Positions 17,052 through 26,423 are shown, numbered from the stretch's first letter. The stretch: 64,000 nt of DNA from an uncultured Anaeromusa sp. (GCF_963668665.1 NZ_OY764901.1:548501-612500), one strand, 5' to 3'. Program-made: numbers and translations. The notes: generated by a model not told the origin, from the letters alone.

Positions 17052-17615
17052 TTAAACCCGGTCTAGCTTTTGGTTTAATTTTAGCACATTTACCCGGCGT
17101 TCACCGAGAAATCCGCCATGCCGCTCTTCCAAGGTTTCATACACCAGCGTTTCTACCTGCTGCAGCGACAGTCCCCTCGTCTGAGCGACGCGCTTCACCT
17201 GCAGCAGGGCCGCTTCCGTCGAAATATGCGGGTCTAAGCCGCTGGCGGAAGCGGTAACCAAATCCGCAGGAACGGGCTGCTGCGAGGTCAATTTTTCCAT
17301 CTGCCGCACCTGCATCGCCCGCTGCCCGACTTCCTCACGCAGTTTGGACGCTAAGGGGCCTGCATTCGAGCCGCCTGAAAGCAAGCCGTCATAGTCCCCT
17401 GCCGATGGCCGTCCATGAAAATAGCGTTCGCTTTGAAAGGATTGTCCGATTAGCAGCGAGCCGCGTACATGACCCCCTTCTACTATTAGACTTCCCCGGG
17501 CCTGTTCTGGAAAGATTGCCTGGGCCAAACCAGTTAAAACCAGGGGGTACGCACACCCGGTTAAAAAGGTCAGAATGAACAGCAGCCTTGCACTTGTTTT
17601 CAAGATACTAATCAT
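17052..17615 (-). CDS. kdpC: Potassium-transporting ATPase KdpC subunit
   Basis: 187 residues with one N-terminal membrane helix (LLFILTFLTGCAYPLVLTGLAQAIFP). The KdpC signatures GSLLIGQSF, YFHGRPSAGDYDG and SASGLDPHIS follow. It stabilises the KdpFABC complex and promotes ATP binding by KdpB. GGGAGG lies just ahead of the ATG and the kdpB stop is 22 bases upstream. Confidence 0.95.
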   Translation of the reverse strand: MISILKTSARLLFILTFLTGCAYPLVLTGLAQAIFPEQARGSLIVEGGHVRGSLLIGQSFQSERYFHGRPSAGDYDGLLSGGSNAGPLASKLREEVGQRAMQVRQMEKLTSQQPVPADLVTASASGLDPHISTEAALLQVKRVAQTRGLSLQQVETLVYETLEERHGGFLGERRVNVLKLNQKLDRV

Positions 17616-17637
17616 TTTCCTCCCGCCTTCCTCCTGC

Positions 17638-19665
17638 CTAGGCTACACCCAGCAGACTCAAGATGCAGTCAATCACTTTGATCCCTAGGAAAGGAACCAC
17701 CAAGCCGCCGCCGCCGTATAAAAGCAAGTTGCGTCGCAACACTGACGCAGCTCCCTCTGGACGGTAGGCAACTCCTCGCAAAGCCAAGGGAATCAGCGCT
17801 ATGATAATCAAGGCATTAAAGATAACGGCGCTTAGTACCGCGCTTTGGGGCGTAGCCAGTCCCATAATATTCAACTCGCCCAACGTTGGATACGTCCCCA
17901 TAAACAACGCCGGAATGATGGCAAAATACTTAGCCACGTCATTAGCAATACTGAAGGTGGTCAGCGATCCTCTTGTCATCAGCAGCTGTTTGCCGATTTC
18001 CACCACTTCAATGAGTTTGGTCGGATTGCTGTCCATGTCCACCATGTTGCCTGCTTCTTTCGCCGCTTGGGTGCCGCTGTTCATAGCCACGCCCACATCG
18101 GCTTGAGCCAGCGCCGGAGCGTCATTCGTTCCGTCCCCGGTCATGGCCACAAGCATGCCTTGCTGTTGATACGAGCGAATCAACGCCAGCTTGTCTTCCG
18201 GCGTAGCTTCCGCCAGAAAATCATCCACCCCGGCTTCCGCCGCAATGGCCGCCGCCGTAAGCTGATTATCGCCGGTAATCATGACAGTCTTGATGCCCAT
18301 ACGCCGTAATTCCTGAAAGCGTTCGCGAATGCCGCCCTTGACCACGTCTTTTAGATACACTACGCCCAGCACTTTTTTATCGTCCGCCACTACCAGCGGC
18401 GTGCCCCCCTTGTTGGCAATCGCTTCCGCCGTCTTCACAACTTCCGCCGGCCACTTTCCTCCACAGACCCGAATGTGGTCTACCATAGCTTGTACAGCGC
18501 CCTTTCGAATCTCCCGGCCCTGAACATTCACCCCGCTCATCCGCGTCTGCGCTGTAAAGGGGACAAATTCCGCGCTTAGACTCGTTAAGTCTCGTTCGCG
18601 CAAATTAAAGCGCTCTTTCGCCAGCACCACAATGCTCCGCCCTTCCGGCGTTTCATCCGCCAGCGACGCAAGCTGTGCTGCATCGGCCAATTCTTCTTCT
18701 TTGACGCCCGGCGCAGGCAAAAACTGTGTCGCCATCCGATTGCCCAAGGTAATCGTGCCGGTCTTGTCTAAAAGCAGCACATTGACATCCCCTGCCGCCT
18801 CAATAGCCCGCCCTGACATCGCCAGCACATTACGCTGCAGCAGTCGATCCATACCGGCAATGCCGATGGCGGACAACAGCCCGCCGATGGTGGTCGGAAT
18901 CAGGCAGACCAAAAGAGCGACCAGCGTCGTCAGCGAAAGACTGGTCTTGGCATAAAGAGCAAACGGCTGGAGCGTGACCACCACTGCCAAAAAGATAATC
19001 GTCAAACCAATCAGCAAAATGGTCAAAGCAATCTCGTTAGGCGTCTTACCTCGTTTGGCCCCTTCCACTAAAGAAATCATGCGGTCCAAAAAAGTTTCCC
19101 CCGGATTAACGCTGACTTTCACCTTCAGCCAATCCGACAAAATCCGGGTGCCCCCCGTCACCGAAGATCGATCACCGCCGGACTCGCGGATGACCGGCGC
19201 CGATTCTCCAGTAATGGCGCTTTCATCCACCGTTGCCATACCTTCTAAAATTTCGCCGTCACTAGGAATCGTATCGCCTGCTTCCACATAAATGACGTCC
19301 CCCTTGCGAAGCGAGGCAGCATCCACCGCCTTCCAGTCTCCATTCTCCCAACGTTTCGCTGGCGTCTGCCCACGCGTTCCTCTTAACGCATTAGCCTGCG
19401 CTTTACCACGCCCTTCGGCGACCGCTTCGGCAAAATTAGCGAAAAACACCGTAAACCAGAGCCATATAATAATTTGCAGCTCATAAAGCACTTCCGTATC
19501 ACCGACGTATAATCGGTCCAGCAGTAACATCGTCGTCAACGCACAGCCTACCCAGACTAAAAACATAACCGGATTGCGAAGCTGCACCTTGGGATTCATT
19601 TTATAAAAAGCCTGCCATATGGCATCTATGAGTAGCTGCCGGCTAAAGCCTTGTGCTTTCTTCAC
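17638..19665 (-). CDS. kdpB: Potassium-transporting P-type ATPase subunit B
   Basis: 675 residues. P-type ATPase hallmarks are in order: TGES in the actuator domain, the phosphorylation motif [11 protein letters not shown], the hinge [36 protein letters not shown], and several membrane helices. It couples ATP hydrolysis to potassium uptake through KdpA. The start codon is GTG at 19665 with AGGAGG eight bases upstream. It lies between kdpA and kdpC in the standard order. Confidence 0.97.
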   Translation of the reverse strand: MKKAQGFSRQLLIDAIWQAFYKMNPKVQLRNPVMFLVWVGCALTTMLLLDRLYVGDTEVLYELQIIIWLWFTVFFANFAEAVAEGRGKAQANALRGTRGQTPAKRWENGDWKAVDAASLRKGDVIYVEAGDTIPSDGEILEGMATVDESAITGESAPVIRESGGDRSSVTGGTRILSDWLKVKVSVNPGETFLDRMISLVEGAKRGKTPNEIALTILLIGLTIIFLAVVVTLQPFALYAKTSLSLTTLVALLVCLIPTTIGGLLSAIGIAGMDRLLQRNVLAMSGRAIEAAGDVNVLLLDKTGTITLGNRMATQFLPAPGVKEEELADAAQLASLADETPEGRSIVVLAKERFNLRERDLTSLSAEFVPFTAQTRMSGVNVQGREIRKGAVQAMVDHIRVCGGKWPAEVVKTAEAIANKGGTPLVVADDKKVLGVVYLKDVVKGGIRERFQELRRMGIKTVMITGDNQLTAAAIAAEAGVDDFLAEATPEDKLALIRSYQQQGMLVAMTGDGTNDAPALAQADVGVAMNSGTQAAKEAGNMVDMDSNPTKLIEVVEIGKQLLMTRGSLTTFSIANDVAKYFAIIPALFMGTYPTLGELNIMGLATPQSAVLSAVIFNALIIIALIPLALRGVAYRPEGAASVLRRNLLLYGGGGLVVPFLGIKVIDCILSLLGVA

Positions 19666-19696
19666 GACTTATTCCTCCTTTTTGCGCCGCGCTCTT

Positions 19697-21388
19697 TTAC
19701 CACAGCAGCATTTGCTCCACAACCGGCCCTAGCACCAAGGCCGGCAAAAAAGTCAAGGCCCCGACAATAAGGATAACCCCCATAAGCAACAGGGAAAATA
19801 ACGGCTGATCCGTAGTAAACGTACCTGCCGAAACGGGCACCGCTTTTTTACGGGCCAAACTGCCTGCAACCGCCAGAATCGGTAAAATTACGCCAAAGCG
19901 ACCCAGCAGCATAGCCGTCGCCAAAATCACATTGTAAAAAAGACTGTCCGCACTCAAACCGGCAAAGGCGCTGCCGTTATTCCCTGCAGCCGAAGCAAAG
20001 GCGTAAAGAATCTCGCTGAACCCATGGGGGCCTTCGTTTAAAACGCCTGCCACCCCGACTTGTGTCAGCACTGCCGTCATCGTGCCAAAAAGAACCGTCA
20101 GCGCCGGAATCAGCACCGCCAACACCACCATTTTCATTTCATAGGCTTCAATTTTCTTGCCCAAATACTCCGGCGTACGTCCCACCATAAGCCCCACAAT
20201 AAATACCGTCAGCAGCACAAAGCATAGCATGCCGTAAAAACCCGCTCCCACGCCGCCAATGACAACTTCGCCAATCAGCATTTGCAGCAGCGCCGCCATC
20301 CCCCCCAGAGGAGTCAGACTGTCATGCATAGCATTGACGGCGCCGCAAGAAGCGGCAGTCGTAATTGTGGCAAACAACGAAGAACCTCCTAGGCCAAAGC
20401 GAACTTCTTTTCCTTCCATGGCCGTCGGCCCCGACAGCCCCCACGCCGCCAAACTCGGATTTCCCGCCTGTTCGCTGGCGTACATGACGCCAAAGAACAG
20501 CACAAACAAAGTTAGCATCGCACCCAAAATAGCGTAGCCCTGCCGAACATTGCCGCACCAAAAGCCGTAGCAAAACACTAAAGACGTCGGCAGCAAGAAG
20601 ATAGCCACCATTTCTAAAAAGTTGGTAATGGCGGTAGGGTTTTCAAAAGGATGCGCTGAGTTGGCGTTGAAGAAGCCGCCGCCATTGGTTCCCAACAGCT
20701 TGATGGCTTCTTGCGAAGCTACCGGCCCCATTGGCAGAATTTGCTCCGCCCCTTCCAGCGTCACAGCCTGTACATAAGCAGCTAGGTTCTGGATAACCCC
20801 TTGCTGCACCAACACCAACGCCAAAACAAAAGAAAGGGGCAGCAAAACCCACAGCACGCTTCGCGTCACATCCACCCAGAAGTTGCCGATGCCTTTTTCC
20901 TCCTGCCGCTGCAGCCCCCGAATCAGAGCCACAGCCACAGCGAGGCCCGTCGCGGCGGAAAGAAAATTCTGCACTGTTAATGCCAGCATCTGCGTCAAAT
21001 AGGATAGCGTACTTTCGCCGCTATAGGCTTGCCAATTGGTATTGGTCATAAAGCTGACCGCCGTATTAAAGGCCAAAGGCCACGACTCTACGCCAGACAA
21101 GCCTTGAGGATTCAAGGGCAAAGAACCTTGCAACAGCTGCAAAGCAAAAACAACCGCACAACCCAGCAGATTAAAACCAACTAAAGATCCTGCGTAACGC
21201 TGCCAGGTCATATCCTCCTGCGGCTGAATCCCGCTTGCTTGGTAGATGATTTTTTCAACAGGAAGCAGAACTCGATCCAACAACGTAGCCTCCTGCTGAA
21301 AAACGCGAACCAAGTAATGTCCTAAAGGCCACGCAAGCGTCAACAAAACTACCAAAAACAAGCTTACTAAAATCAGATCGTACCACAT
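19697..21388 (-). CDS. kdpA: Potassium-transporting ATPase potassium-binding subunit
   Basis: 563 residues, a membrane protein of the K+ transporter superfamily with four pore-loop repeats (for example LLGTNGGGFFNANSAHPFENPTA and the GNNGSAF loop). I start at the ATG at 21388 (MWYDLILVSLFLVVLL), which follows the kdpF stop by one base. A longer frame to 21433 would read through kdpF in another phase and is rejected. It forms the ion entry path of the high-affinity Kdp pump. Confidence 0.96.
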   Translation of the reverse strand: MWYDLILVSLFLVVLLTLAWPLGHYLVRVFQQEATLLDRVLLPVEKIIYQASGIQPQEDMTWQRYAGSLVGFNLLGCAVVFALQLLQGSLPLNPQGLSGVESWPLAFNTAVSFMTNTNWQAYSGESTLSYLTQMLALTVQNFLSAATGLAVAVALIRGLQRQEEKGIGNFWVDVTRSVLWVLLPLSFVLALVLVQQGVIQNLAAYVQAVTLEGAEQILPMGPVASQEAIKLLGTNGGGFFNANSAHPFENPTAITNFLEMVAIFLLPTSLVFCYGFWCGNVRQGYAILGAMLTLFVLFFGVMYASEQAGNPSLAAWGLSGPTAMEGKEVRFGLGGSSLFATITTAASCGAVNAMHDSLTPLGGMAALLQMLIGEVVIGGVGAGFYGMLCFVLLTVFIVGLMVGRTPEYLGKKIEAYEMKMVVLAVLIPALTVLFGTMTAVLTQVGVAGVLNEGPHGFSEILYAFASAAGNNGSAFAGLSADSLFYNVILATAMLLGRFGVILPILAVAGSLARKKAVPVSAGTFTTDQPLFSLLLMGVILIVGALTFLPALVLGPVVEQMLLW

Positions 21389-21389
21389 C

Positions 21390-21473
21390 TTAAAAATCCT
21401 CCGGCTTCCATAAGGCATAAAATAAATAGACAAACAAAGCCGCGCTTACTGCCGCGCCCAGCCACCATTCCAT
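21390..21473 (-). CDS. kdpF: KdpF small membrane subunit (27 residues)
   Basis: An 84-base frame encodes MEWWLGAAVSAALFVYLF followed by YALWKPEDF. This is one hydrophobic helix with the typical KdpF ending (YAL..PEDF). The TAA stop is one base ahead of the kdpA ATG. Position, size and C-terminus all match KdpF, the lipid-like stabiliser of the Kdp complex. It is easily missed because of its length. Confidence 0.9.
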   Translation of the reverse strand: MEWWLGAAVSAALFVYLFYALWKPEDF

Positions 21474-21606
21474 ATAAACGCCCCCTTGTCTTTTCTTACT
21501 TTGATTGTACTCCTGATACCCTTCAAAATGGTGTCAAAAAAGAGGGGATGCGTATAAAAAAAATGTAAAAATTACTAGGAGATAAACACAGCTGAGTGAT
21601 GGAGTT

Positions 21607-21650
21607 TGAACAAGAGTCGCGAGAGAATCGGAGGGCGCGAATGAGGGTTA
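21607..21650. repeat. Dispersed purine-rich intergenic repeat, copy D
   Basis: It reads GAACAAGAGTCGCGAGAG, then AATCGGAGGGCGCGAATGAG and GGTTACG, nearly identical to the first unit of copy A. It lies upstream of kdpF, in a 280-base gap that otherwise holds only a T/A-rich stretch and the next terminator. Confidence 0.7.
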
Positions 21651-21673
21651 CGAAAGAACGTTGATAATAAAAC

Positions 21674-21712
21674 GAAGAAGCCTCTCACCAAAGCGAAAGG
21701 CTTCTTCATTTT
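21674..21712 (-). terminator. Terminator of the TMBIM-family gene
   Basis: The arms GAAGAAGCC and GGCTTCTTC with flanking A/T runs form an intrinsic terminator 42 bases past the stop of the minus-strand gene at 21754. Confidence 0.85.
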
Positions 21713-21753
21713 ATCTATGCTTGCTTAAGTTGTTAAAAAATCATGGCTGCAGC

Positions 21754-22461
21754 TTATTCGTCTTTCAGCTTCCGCAGCAAATTCAAGACCTCAATATACA
21801 GCCAAACCAGCGTTACCAAAAGGCCAAAGGCGCAAAACCATTCGTACTCTTTCGGCATGCCCTGACGAACGCTCTGCTGGATCTGCTCGTAATCAACAAA
21901 CAGGTTCATCGTAGCGATGCCAATCACAACCAGGCTGAACAAGATGCCAACAATGCCTCCCTGATGAATCATGGGAATGCGAATGCCGAAAAAGCTTAAT
22001 ACGAACTCAATAAAATACGTAATGGCGATACCCATAGTAGCCATCATCGTCGCACGCATAAAGCCTTCATTTACCTTCACATAGCCTTTAGCATAAATCA
22101 ACGCCGAACTCACAGCGATCCCCAGGGTAATCATCACAGCCTGCAGGACAATACCGTGATAGAACCGGGCAAACATGGCGGATATGGACGCTAAGAACAT
22201 CCCCTCCAGAATAGCATAGAGCGGCGAGAGAAAGCCAGCCCATTGCGGCCGGAAGCTGATGGCGAAAGCGGTAATCAGGCCCATGATCGCCGTCACCGTC
22301 GCCGTGACGGGCGACGCGTAACCCATAACCCAGGTCACCCCCGCCGAAGCGAGAGCAATGCAGACCAAGGAGAGGCTTTTTACCGCCACCCCTGCATAGG
22401 TGGCCGTTTCGCCACTGTAACTGTGAAGTTCTTTTACTTTCGAAATGACAGGATTTGCCAT
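21754..22461 (-). CDS. Bax inhibitor-1/YccA (TMBIM) family membrane protein
   Basis: 235 residues with about seven hydrophobic segments. Family features include MFARFYHGIVLQAVMITLG, the conserved acidic site in the last helices (ATMNLFVDYEQIQQ) and PKEYEWFCAFGLLVTLVWLYIEVLNLL. Bacterial relatives such as B. subtilis YetJ are pH-sensitive calcium leak channels; others (YccA) modulate FtsH. The actual role here is unknown. AAAGGAGATG precedes the ATG. A perfect 8-base inverted repeat overlaps its probable promoter. Confidence 0.85.
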   Translation of the reverse strand: MANPVISKVKELHSYSGETATYAGVAVKSLSLVCIALASAGVTWVMGYASPVTATVTAIMGLITAFAISFRPQWAGFLSPLYAILEGMFLASISAMFARFYHGIVLQAVMITLGIAVSSALIYAKGYVKVNEGFMRATMMATMGIAITYFIEFVLSFFGIRIPMIHQGGIVGILFSLVVIGIATMNLFVDYEQIQQSVRQGMPKEYEWFCAFGLLVTLVWLYIEVLNLLRKLKDE

Positions 22462-22482
22462 TATTGTTCATCTCCTTTATGT

Positions 22483-22509
22483 CAATGTGAACTTCATTAT
22501 ATCACATTG
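22483..22509 (-). promoter_or_regulatory. Extended -10 promoter with overlapping palindrome upstream of the TMBIM gene
   Basis: CAATGTGA at 22483-22490 and TCACATTG at 22502-22509 are perfect inverted arms 11 bases apart. On the minus strand the spacer and right arm contain TGATATAAT, an extended -10 box (TATAAT at 22501-22496). A repressor bound here would block initiation. Confidence 0.5.
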
Positions 22510-22575
22510 CTTGCCAAAAAAAAGCTTTCATAAATTTCACAAATCCAATTGCATAAAGGAGAAAGCACGACTTCC

Positions 22576-22956
22576 TTAAACCAGCGCTACCGGCAACACG
22601 TACAGCATTACTCCAAGCAGAAAAGCAACTACCAATGCAGGCTTTGCCGCACCGCGCTCCTTAAGAGTAAACTCAACAACAAGACGAACCAGCCAGAAAA
22701 TGGCAGTACCCATAAGAATTGTCTTTCCCAAGGGAGTCGTCAAAAGCTCCCCCGTATGTCGCATGCTGACATACGCGATCAGAAACATAAAGGTTATTAC
22801 TGCAATATTCATTCCCTGAATCACAAAACGATTGACAGGAGACATCACTGGCAGTTCTTCACGCCAATTAAAAGGCTTCATCTTCCAAAAAGCTGCATGA
22901 AAGAATCCAAAGAACAAATGATAAACCCCTCCGGCAAGCACCAATGCCACACTCAT
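22576..22956 (-). CDS. Small membrane protein of unknown function, third gene of the marR-arsA unit
   Basis: 126 residues with four hydrophobic segments (SVALVLAGGVYHLFFGFFHAAFW, INIAV-type helix near residue 50, ILMGTAIFWLVRLVVEF, PALVVAFLLGVMLYVLPVALV). I do not recognise the family. The ATG at 22956 has GAGGAG upstream; an alternative start at 22986 would overlap the ArsA-like gene. The ArsA-like stop is 13 bases upstream, so they should be co-transcribed. A membrane partner for an ArsA-type ATPase is an obvious possibility, but nothing in the sequence proves it. Confidence 0.7.
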   Translation of the reverse strand: MSVALVLAGGVYHLFFGFFHAAFWKMKPFNWREELPVMSPVNRFVIQGMNIAVITFMFLIAYVSMRHTGELLTTPLGKTILMGTAIFWLVRLVVEFTLKERGAAKPALVVAFLLGVMLYVLPVALV

Positions 22957-22969
22957 ACTGCTCAACTCC

Positions 22970-24139
22970 TCATCCCCTATCACCAAACTTTATCGCCAAC
23001 ACGCCATCCTCCAAATTGGCTCCAACAACTTCACGTCCTATTAATTTTCGCGGTAGGCAAATATTACGCTTATAGCCGCCAATTCGAAACGTTAGCTCCT
23101 CTCCTTGCTGCGATAAAGCCATCTCTCCTTTACTAACGAAAGGAAGTGCTAATTCCATTACAAACTGATCCTTCTCCTGCTTTAATCGCTGCGCCTGGCC
23201 GCAATAAAACCGTTCTATCGAATCTCGCCCGTGAAAACACACGTTCCCCATGTTCCTCAAAGCAGAGACGCCGGTGACTTCCTCCCCAAAGAGAGGAACC
23301 TTAAAAACAGGCACAGGGCTAAACTGTTCTTGGATCTGGGCAACATACGTTTTTTGAAGCTCTCGCCATTGCGAAAAATAGCTGCCACAGCCTTCTTCTG
23401 GCAGCACCTTATTAACAATAACAGCATCCACATTGAAGCCGTATAAATTCAAATACATGAAACTTCTCGCCGCTTCCTTGATGACGATCTTTTCCGGGTT
23501 CATCACAATACGGACAGAAGTCAGATTCTGATCCGTCAGCATCTGCTGCGCTTCTTGCAATTGTCGAATCAATTGCGCAATGCTGTCCAATGCATCCTCA
23601 GGCGGCAAAGGAATTCCAAGCAAAGGCTTAGATAAAGGACGCGCTACCTTTAACAAGCGTTTTTCCAAAGGGAATATTTTTTCCAACCACCAAGTTAACA
23701 CCTCTGGAAAGCTAAGCAAGCGGATAGTTTCACCGGTAGGAGCGCAATCAATAATTACCGCCTCATACTCGCCCCCCCGACAATGTTTAAGAATTTCCAA
23801 TAAACAAAATAGCTCTTCTAGCCCGGGAAATACGAGAAGTTCATCCGCTGATACACTGCTAATATTTTGGGAAATCAAAAGTTCCGCAAAATATCTCTGT
23901 ATTTTCCCCCAGCTCTTTTCCGTACTTGCCAGTACGTCAATTTCCTGAGCCCACAAATTTTCCTGCACTTTGGTTGGCTTGTCAGTTACCTCCATTTCCA
24001 GCGCGTCACCAAGACTATGGGCCGCATCAGTGCTGACAATCATCGTCTTTTTACCGCCTGCTGCCATACTGACAGCGGTCGCCGCTGCAATGCTGGTCTT
24101 ACCAACGCCTCCTTTACCGGTATAAAGCAAAATGCGCAA
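22970..24139 (-). CDS. ArsA/Get3-family ATPase with C-terminal Hsp20-like domain
   Basis: 389 residues. The N-terminal deviant Walker A is TGKGGVGKTSIAAATA, with switch motifs STDAAHSLGDAL and IIDCAPTGETIRLLSFPE. The ArsA signature is complete. The last ~80 residues (FVMELALPFVSKGEMALSQQGEELTFRIGGYKRNICLP) look like the ArsA_HSP20 domain. Only one ATPase domain is present, as in Get3 and non-arsenite members, and no arsB, arsD or arsC follows. Whether it serves metalloid export or membrane-protein targeting is open. A MarR operator lies just upstream, and the gene sits between marR and a small membrane protein. Confidence 0.88.
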   Translation of the reverse strand: MRILLYTGKGGVGKTSIAAATAVSMAAGGKKTMIVSTDAAHSLGDALEMEVTDKPTKVQENLWAQEIDVLASTEKSWGKIQRYFAELLISQNISSVSADELLVFPGLEELFCLLEILKHCRGGEYEAVIIDCAPTGETIRLLSFPEVLTWWLEKIFPLEKRLLKVARPLSKPLLGIPLPPEDALDSIAQLIRQLQEAQQMLTDQNLTSVRIVMNPEKIVIKEAARSFMYLNLYGFNVDAVIVNKVLPEEGCGSYFSQWRELQKTYVAQIQEQFSPVPVFKVPLFGEEVTGVSALRNMGNVCFHGRDSIERFYCGQAQRLKQEKDQFVMELALPFVSKGEMALSQQGEELTFRIGGYKRNICLPRKLIGREVVGANLEDGVLAIKFGDRG

Positions 24140-24159
24140 TTCTATGTCACCTCTTCATT

Positions 24160-24178
24160 ATTTCGTTCCCCGAAATAT
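24160..24178 (-). promoter_or_regulatory. MarR-type operator in the marR-arsA gap
   Basis: The sequence ATTTCGTTCCCCGAAATAT has the form ATTTCG-N5-CGAAATAT, identical in arms to the site upstream of marR at 24692-24710. Confidence 0.7.
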
Positions 24179-24193
24179 CTGTTTAAAATTTTT

Positions 24194-24673
24194 TTATTGA
24201 ATTTCAATATGTTTTCTTAGCGGAGATTTCACCATTGTTTTTTCCAGTGATTCGTTTTGGAAGCCGGCCATAATTTTCTTCAGAATCACTAGCGCGGTTT
24301 CAAATTCTTCTTCAGTAATAAAAGAGCGAACTCGACTCCAAATAGAATGAAACTGTTTTTGAATCGTCCCCGCCAACTCTTTCCCCTCATCAGTAAGAAA
24401 GACAACTACCACCCGCCGATCATCTTCTTGACGATCCCGTTTCAGCAGGCCCATCTTCACCAACCGGTCCACCACGCCAGTAGCCGTACTCATGGGAATG
24501 CCAAGACGCTGCGCCAATGGACTCATGGGAAGGCCTTGCTGTTTCTCCACCACCAACAACGCAACCAATTCAAAACGCGAAAGTCTCAAACCAATCTCGA
24601 TCAGCTCTTCAGGAAGCATAATTTTTTGTATGTTTTCCAAAAAGAACTCATACATAGCCGAACTATATTCCAT
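24194..24673 (-). CDS. MarR-family transcriptional regulator
   Basis: 159 residues with a winged helix-turn-helix: LSRFELVALLVVEKQQGLPMSPLAQRLGIPMSTATGVVDRLVKMGLLKRDRQEDDRRVVVVFLTDEGKEL. The D-x-R wing motif is present. The ATG at 24673 is preceded by GGAAGGTGAT, a good ribosome site. It lies 54 bases upstream of the ArsA-like gene, with an operator in between and a second in front of itself, so it likely represses its own unit. The inducing signal is unknown; membrane or metalloid stress are guesses. Confidence 0.92.
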   Translation of the reverse strand: MEYSSAMYEFFLENIQKIMLPEELIEIGLRLSRFELVALLVVEKQQGLPMSPLAQRLGIPMSTATGVVDRLVKMGLLKRDRQEDDRRVVVVFLTDEGKELAGTIQKQFHSIWSRVRSFITEEEFETALVILKKIMAGFQNESLEKTMVKSPLRKHIEIQ

Positions 24674-24691
24674 TTTTATCACCTTCCTTTT

Positions 24692-24710
24692 ATTTCGACA
24701 CTCGAAATAT
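24692..24710 (-). promoter_or_regulatory. MarR-type operator upstream of marR
   Basis: ATTTCGACACTCGAAATAT matches the second site (24160-24178) exactly in both arms (ATTTCG-N5-CGAAATAT). It lies 18 bases before the marR start, where a repressor would block transcription. Confidence 0.75.
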
Positions 24711-24820
24711 TCATTAAGTAAAATATACCGACATGTTTCTTCTTTGTCAAGTGGAAGCGATGGTTTCAAGATAGAATAACGTCCGGTTCACAATCTCCTA
24801 ACACTTGATGCCTCTCTTAT

Positions 24821-24857
24821 AAATAAAAGCAGGTCCCGCGCAACCGCAGGACCCGCC
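24821..24857 (-). terminator. Likely terminator of the DUF4434 gene
   Basis: On the minus strand GCGGGTCCTGCG and CGCGGGACCTGC pair around a short loop and are followed by TTTTATTTAT. It lies about 135 bases past the stop at 24992. The rest of the 24711-24991 gap shows no gene. Confidence 0.65.
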
Positions 24858-24991
24858 ATAGCACTATATTTTTTCCGCACCATACACTCCCTCGCCAATT
24901 CCTTGTTTAATATCATTTAATCGGTTATCCAGGTTGAAAACAGTCTATTTTTCTTAAAGCAGCGACGCCTTCCGCCTTATAGGGTTGCCTC

Positions 24992-26095
24992 TTATGAGTC
25001 CTCTTTTACCAAGGCCACCCCTTTAAGGTCTGCCTGATTCCCGCCTGGCGCTTTAAGCGATTCAACATATCGCTTGTATTGGAGATAACGCAGTAGATGC
25101 CCATTATTAGGCGAATCATAATGATTAAAGCTAAAGCTTGTAAACTTGCTTACAAAGCTTTTTTCGGCGTCAATTTGGCTGATAACCCGCGAAATAGGCG
25201 CCGACAAAAAATCGGGGGTAAACGTCTCTAGATCACTCCACAATTCGGTTTGCGGCCTAGCTTCGGTTATCTTCTTTTTCAAGGGCGGCAACCAGGTTGC
25301 AATGGTTGCCGCAGAACCATATTCACCGCCAAACCCGTCCTGCATCGCAATGACATCAATGGGCGCTGTCTTTAACACTTTGCCCCACATAGCCGCGTAA
25401 CCATCCGCATCCAAACCGCTGCCCGGCGCAAAATAAGGAGCAATCATCACAGGCTTCCCTGTGATATAGTGAACTTCTGCGGCAATTTCTTTATAGGCCA
25501 TGGCAATTCGCTCTTGCTTAACGCTATTTTGAAAATGAACATTCTCCACTTCCAGCCATATATAAAAGCCAGCAACCGTATCGCCGCAGCTGCCTCCATA
25601 ACGCTGCCACAATTCCTGTACTATTTTTTTATTAAGGTCAACCTCATTTGTTAGCCATTTTTCATCATTTGCATAATAGCGAAACCAGTCATCATTAGCA
25701 GCAAGCCCCAGCCAGACTTTTATGCCTTTCCCCCTCGCCTGCTCCAAAGAAATTTTAACCTTATCCTCGTGGAAAATTTGCGTATACCCTGGAAGTGCAG
25801 TTGGATAGCAAGCCTTTTTCTCTTTGGTGTCGACCGTCCATTGCCATATAATATGATCCATGGAAACCTTTTTCATCGCCTCATACTCTGCGGCAAAATC
25901 GCTCTCTGTCCAATTCGTCACCAAGCTCGGCTGAAAAAAACTTCCTGCCAAAATTTGCGTGTTCTCCTTATTCACGCCTATACTCTCTAGTTTTTCCGCC
26001 GGTGAAGCAAGGACAGCTCCATTGGCTAACATCAAACAGATCAGGCTCCCGTACCCGATCCTCTGAAACCACTTTTTAGCTCGAATTTCCACCAC
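24992..26095 (-). CDS. DUF4434-type glycoside-hydrolase-like protein, secreted
   Basis: About 367 residues. A signal segment (WFQRIGYGSLICLMLANGAVLA) is followed by a TIM-barrel-like domain. GSFFQPSLVTNWTESDFAAEYEAMKKVSMDHIIWQWTVD and GIKVWLGLAANDDWF match DUF4434-like proteins related to glycoside hydrolases. Acidic residues occur at strand ends (YIWLEVEN, ELWSDLETF) and could be catalytic. The start is uncertain (GTG at 26095 or 26092) because the ribosome site is poor. No sugar-utilisation genes adjoin it, so no substrate can be proposed. Confidence 0.72.
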   Translation of the reverse strand: MVEIRAKKWFQRIGYGSLICLMLANGAVLASPAEKLESIGVNKENTQILAGSFFQPSLVTNWTESDFAAEYEAMKKVSMDHIIWQWTVDTKEKKACYPTALPGYTQIFHEDKVKISLEQARGKGIKVWLGLAANDDWFRYYANDEKWLTNEVDLNKKIVQELWQRYGGSCGDTVAGFYIWLEVENVHFQNSVKQERIAMAYKEIAAEVHYITGKPVMIAPYFAPGSGLDADGYAAMWGKVLKTAPIDVIAMQDGFGGEYGSAATIATWLPPLKKKITEARPQTELWSDLETFTPDFLSAPISRVISQIDAEKSFVSKFTSFSFNHYDSPNNGHLLRYLQYKRYVESLKAPGGNQADLKGVALVKEDS

Positions 26096-26350
26096 CCCCT
26101 GTTATTACCCTCAGACACTAAAAAGGCGCTTTCGTATAAATTACAGTCCGGACAAATGTGATTAGGAATGACTTAAACTCCCTCGCTGTTCTCTGTTTCC
26201 CTAATCTAGAAATTCCTTCCGCTCTCGTCGGCTTGGGAGTCGCAGCCATTGCAACGGTCTGAGCTTTAGCCTGTACTGCTTGTACAAAGGGATCACAACC
26301 AATCATATAAAATATTATCTTATAAGTAAACCGCTACGCGGTCCTTAGAA

Positions 26351-26390
26351 GAGAACGCAACTCAAAGTAACAGAGAAGAGCCAGAGAAAT
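26351..26390. repeat. Dispersed purine-rich repeat, second subtype, partial copy
   Basis: It contains GAACGCAACTCAAAGTAACA followed by GAGAAGAGCCAGAG, sharing AACAGAGAA(A/G)AGCCAGAG with the copy at 43505-43545. A weaker relative in reverse (GGAAACAGAGAACAGCGAGG) is at about 26182-26201. Confidence 0.5.
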
Positions 26391-26423
26391 AATACAAGGG
26401 AATGATTGAGGCTACGGTGGCCA

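Noticed and set aside
21474..21753. A c-di-AMP (ydaO-type) riboswitch expected upstream of kdp
   Set aside because: I looked for the conserved blocks of that motif and did not see them; the gap holds repeat copy D and a terminator.
22483..22509. TGTGA...TCACA as a CRP site
   Set aside because: The spacing between half sites is 11 bases, not the 6 required.
26118..26306. A 62-codon open frame in the gene-free gap
   Set aside because: No ribosome site, no recognisable family, and part of it overlaps a repeat fragment.
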